Source: Chloroflexota bacterium (GTDB lineage Bacteria > Chloroflexota > Anaerolineae > Anaerolineales > E44-bin32). Taken from it: DNA of 12,080 bases. Made by a program: the position numbers and the translations under genes. The stretch covers positions 1 through 12,080 of the forward strand of contig JAPLGR010000189.1 in NCBI GenBank assembly GCA_026390045.1, read 5' to 3'. The notes below the pieces were generated by a model. It was not told where the DNA came from. It searched no databases and saw only the letters and a program-made list of their open reading frames with translations. Each line of letters begins with the position of its first letter. Within the stretch, counting starts at the first letter, position 1. Below, piece by piece: positions 6,918 to 12,080 of the stretch.

Positions 6918-6965
6918 GTGTCCGGCGGCTGGCTCTTAAGCGCACCGCAATCAAGGAGAAGCTTG

Positions 6966-10864
<3,899 letters not shown>

Positions 10865-10868
<4 letters not shown>

Positions 10869-10881
10869 GGCGCCACCCTAG
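10865..10881 (+). terminator. Hairpin spanning the rpoB stop codon
   Basis: CTAGGG (10865-10870) pairs perfectly with CCCTAG (10876-10881) around a 5-base loop, and includes the TAG stop. An alternative stem AGTTG/CAACT (10880-10894) overlaps it. Neither has a T-run, so termination here would be inefficient and some read-through into rpsL is likely. Confidence 0.35.
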
Positions 10882-10898
10882 TTGCCTGACAACTGATC

Positions 10899-10927
10899 TT
10901 GACGGCTGTGGAGGCGGGTGGTAGGAT
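10899..10927 (+). promoter_or_regulatory. rpsL (str operon) promoter
   Basis: TTGACG (10899-10904), a 17-base spacer and TAGGAT (10922-10927) preceded by TGG, so again an extended -10. The -35 hexamer and spacing equal those of the rpoB promoter. The predicted start is near 10934, giving rpsL a leader of about 155 bases. Confidence 0.65.
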
Positions 10928-10953
10928 TGACATTCGCCCGCACAGTATCGAAG

Positions 10954-11069
10954 GGGTAGGGGAGCTCGAACTCCCTGCCCGAACCGAATAAGAACGGTGT
11001 CCATGCGGAGGCCATCGTGCACGACGGATGGCCTCCGACGTTGGAAAGAGGCCGGGGCGGAAGCCCCGG
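10954..11069 (+). promoter_or_regulatory. Three-hairpin leader of the rpsL transcript
   Basis: Three stems follow the promoter. The first (10954-10980) pairs GGG and GGGAG with CTCCC and CCC across one bulge and a G-T wobble. The second (11006-11037) is an 11-bp perfect stem, CGGAGGCCATC with its complement, around a 10-base loop. The third (11052-11069) is a 7-bp CCGGGGC stem closed by GGAA, a GNRA tetraloop. The last ends 8 bases before the ribosome-binding site at 11078-11082. Such an arrangement fits a ribosomal-protein autoregulatory leader, but no known class is recognised. Confidence 0.6.
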
Positions 11070-11088
11070 GTCCATCTGGAGGCAGAGA

Positions 11089-11508
11089 GTGCCCACGATC
11101 AACCAGTTGGTGCGCAAGGGCCGGACGGCGAAGAAGGTCAAGACCAAGGCACCGGCGCTGCAGTTCAGCCTGAACACAATGAAGCAGCGCCGCGATAGCG
11201 TCGCCAAGGGATCGCCCCAGAAGCGCGGTGTGTGCACGCAGGTGCGCACGCAGACGCCCAAGAAGCCGAACTCGGCGCTGCGCAAGGTCGCCCGCGTGCG
11301 GCTGACCAACGGAATTGAGGTATCGGCCTACATCCCGGGCGAAGGTCATTCGTTGCAGGAGCACTCGGTGGTGCTCGTGCGCGGCGGCCGTGTGAAGGAC
11401 CTCCCCGGTGTGCGCTATCACATCGTGCGCGGCACGTTGGACACCACGGGCGTCGAAGGGCGCCGCCAGAGCCGCTCCAAGTACGGCGGCAAGCGGCCTA
11501 AGGAATAG
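11089..11508 (+). CDS. rpsL: 30S ribosomal protein S12
   Basis: A 139-residue S12, which lines the decoding centre of the 30S subunit. It starts at GTG (MPTINQLVRKG) with GGAGG (11078-11082) 6 bases upstream. In-frame codons reaching back to 11017 lie in a leader hairpin and are not coding. Relative to E. coli (124 residues) it carries a 15-residue insertion at about 25-41, typical of Gram-positive and Chloroflexi S12. The decoding loop TPKKPNSALRK keeps K58 (E. coli K43), and GGRVKDLPGVRYH keeps K103 and D104 (E. coli K88, D89), so the common streptomycin-resistance changes are absent. D104 is the residue methylthiolated by RimO in other bacteria. It heads the str-type operon rpsL-rpsG-fusA. 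Confidence 0.97.
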   Translation: MPTINQLVRKGRTAKKVKTKAPALQFSLNTMKQRRDSVAKGSPQKRGVCTQVRTQTPKKPNSALRKVARVRLTNGIEVSAYIPGEGHSLQEHSVVLVRGGRVKDLPGVRYHIVRGTLDTTGVEGRRQSRSKYGGKRPKE

Positions 11509-11516
11509 ACCTGTCC

Positions 11517-11541
11517 GACCGTCGGCGCTCCGCCGGCGGTC
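11517..11541 (+). promoter_or_regulatory. Hairpin in the rpsL-rpsG gap
   Basis: GACCGTCGGC (11517-11526) pairs with GCCGGCGGTC (11532-11541), 10 pairs with one wobble and a 5-base loop, between the rpsL stop and the rpsG ribosome-binding site (11552-11556). In E. coli the rpsL-rpsG gap is the target of S7 for feedback control. Here a similar role is an inference from position. Confidence 0.55.
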
Positions 11542-11563
11542 CTTGAATCTCAGGAGCTGATCG

Positions 11564-12031
11564 ATGCGACGGAGCAAGCCCACCAAGCGAGTGATCCCCG
11601 GTGACGTACGGTACAACAGTGTGCTGGTGGCCGGGTTCGTCAACCGGATGATGCGGCGCGGCAAGCGCAGCACCGGGACGCGCGTCGTCTACGGGGCCTT
11701 CGACCTGATCACGGCCCGCGCCAAGCGCGACCCGCTGGAGGTATTCGAGCAGGCGATCAAGAACGCCTCGCCGATGCTAGAGGTGAAACCACGCCGGGTC
11801 GGCGGCGCGACATATCAGGTGCCGGTCGAGGTCGGTACGGAGCGGCGAACGGCGCTGGCCATACGCTGGCTGCTGGCCGCGGCCCGGGCCCGCGGCGGCA
11901 AGTCGATGTCGGAAAAGCTGGCCGGCGAACTGATGGACGCCGCCAACAACACCGGCTCGGCGATCAAGCGCCGCGAGGAAACCCACAAGATGGCGGAGGC
12001 CAACCGCGCCTTCGCCCACTACCGCTGGTAG
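11564..12031 (+). CDS. rpsG: 30S ribosomal protein S7
   Basis: A 155-residue S7, the usual bacterial length. It organises the head of the 30S subunit by binding the 3' major domain of 16S rRNA and contacts E-site tRNA. The N-terminal basic stretch MRRSKPTKR leads into D-x-x-Y-N-S. The central PMLEVKPRRVGGATYQVP segment (about 70-87) and the C-terminal GSAIKRREETHKMAEANRAFAHYRW are canonical. AGGAG (11552-11556) lies 7 bases before the ATG. The gap to rpsL is 55 bases and contains a hairpin. Transcribed with rpsL and the downstream gene. Confidence 0.98.
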   Translation: MRRSKPTKRVIPGDVRYNSVLVAGFVNRMMRRGKRSTGTRVVYGAFDLITARAKRDPLEVFEQAIKNASPMLEVKPRRVGGATYQVPVEVGTERRTALAIRWLLAAARARGGKSMSEKLAGELMDAANNTGSAIKRREETHKMAEANRAFAHYRW

Positions 12032-12033
12032 GG

Positions 12034-12061
12034 AAGGAGTAGGCTCGGCCTCCGGGCCGGG
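12034..12061 (+). promoter_or_regulatory. Ribosome-binding site and UNCG hairpin ahead of fusA
   Basis: AAGGAG (12034-12039) is 29 bases from the ATG at 12069, too far in linear sequence. A hairpin at 12044-12061 lies between them: CTCGGCC pairs with GGCCGGG and is closed by a TCCG loop (UNCG tetraloop with a C-G closing pair). Folding removes 18 bases and brings the effective spacing to 11. Confidence 0.5.
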
Positions 12062-12068
12062 AACCGCC

Positions 12069-12080
12069 ATGGCACGCGAG
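12069..12080 (+). CDS. fusA: Start of translation elongation factor G, cut by the window edge
   Basis: Only four codons, M-A-R-E, are present. The position right after rpsG and the match to the MARE start of many EF-G proteins make fusA the likely identity. EF-G is the GTPase that drives ribosomal translocation. Nothing of the GTPase domain lies within the window. Confidence 0.6.

Noticed and set aside
6807..6965. 53-residue N-terminal extension of RpoB
   Set aside because: It would read through the promoter and leader hairpins. The ATG at 6966 has a good ribosome-binding site and fits the family start.
11017..11088. 24-residue N-terminal extension of S12
   Set aside because: It begins inside the loop of a leader hairpin, and the GTG at 11089 matches the conserved S12 N-terminus with GGAGG 6 bases away.

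Overview
The window is high-GC bacterial DNA. It joins a leftward (minus-strand) accessory gene cluster to a rightward (plus-strand) RNA polymerase/ribosomal-protein locus. The style of RpoB and S12 (a 15-residue S12 N-terminal insertion of the Gram-positive/Chloroflexi kind, and an Actinobacteria/Chloroflexi-like rifampicin region) and the look of the APC permease suggest a Chloroflexota (Anaerolineae-like) bacterium. That placement comes from memory of the families, not from a search.

Minus strand, read right to left from about 6150 to 1: a 690-base gap holds a possible promoter and several hairpins in the leader of an APC-superfamily permease (5552-3936). A 145-base gap with a terminator-like hairpin and a 17-bp perfect inverted repeat follows. 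Four tightly packed genes come next: a metallophosphoesterase, an AbiEii-like nucleotidyltransferase-fold protein, an FGGY carbohydrate kinase, and a membrane-anchored NERD-like protein that starts in a 4-base ATGA overlap and runs off the left edge. The last four look like one operon. A common pathway cannot be read from the sequence.

Plus strand, read left to right: an unrecognised 172-residue protein (6243-6761), then rpoB with a near-consensus promoter (TTGACG, 17-base spacer, extended TATTAT) and a structured leader. After a 220-base gap with a second promoter of the same design and three hairpins comes rpsL, then rpsG and the first four codons of what is probably fusA. This is the str-operon order.

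The main oddities are these. rpoB is followed directly by rpsL, with rpoC absent, and rplJ/rplL are not upstream. RpoB carries an insertion of about 135 residues near its C-terminus containing three Trp/Gly-anchored repeats spaced exactly 26 residues apart. The leaders and intercistronic gaps of the rpoB, rpsL, rpsG and fusA genes each contain a clear hairpin and may be autoregulatory RNA elements. I found no mobile element, CRISPR array, tRNA or rRNA, and no clear evidence of a wholly new multi-gene system. The RpoB insertion and the RNA leaders are the best candidates for something undescribed.
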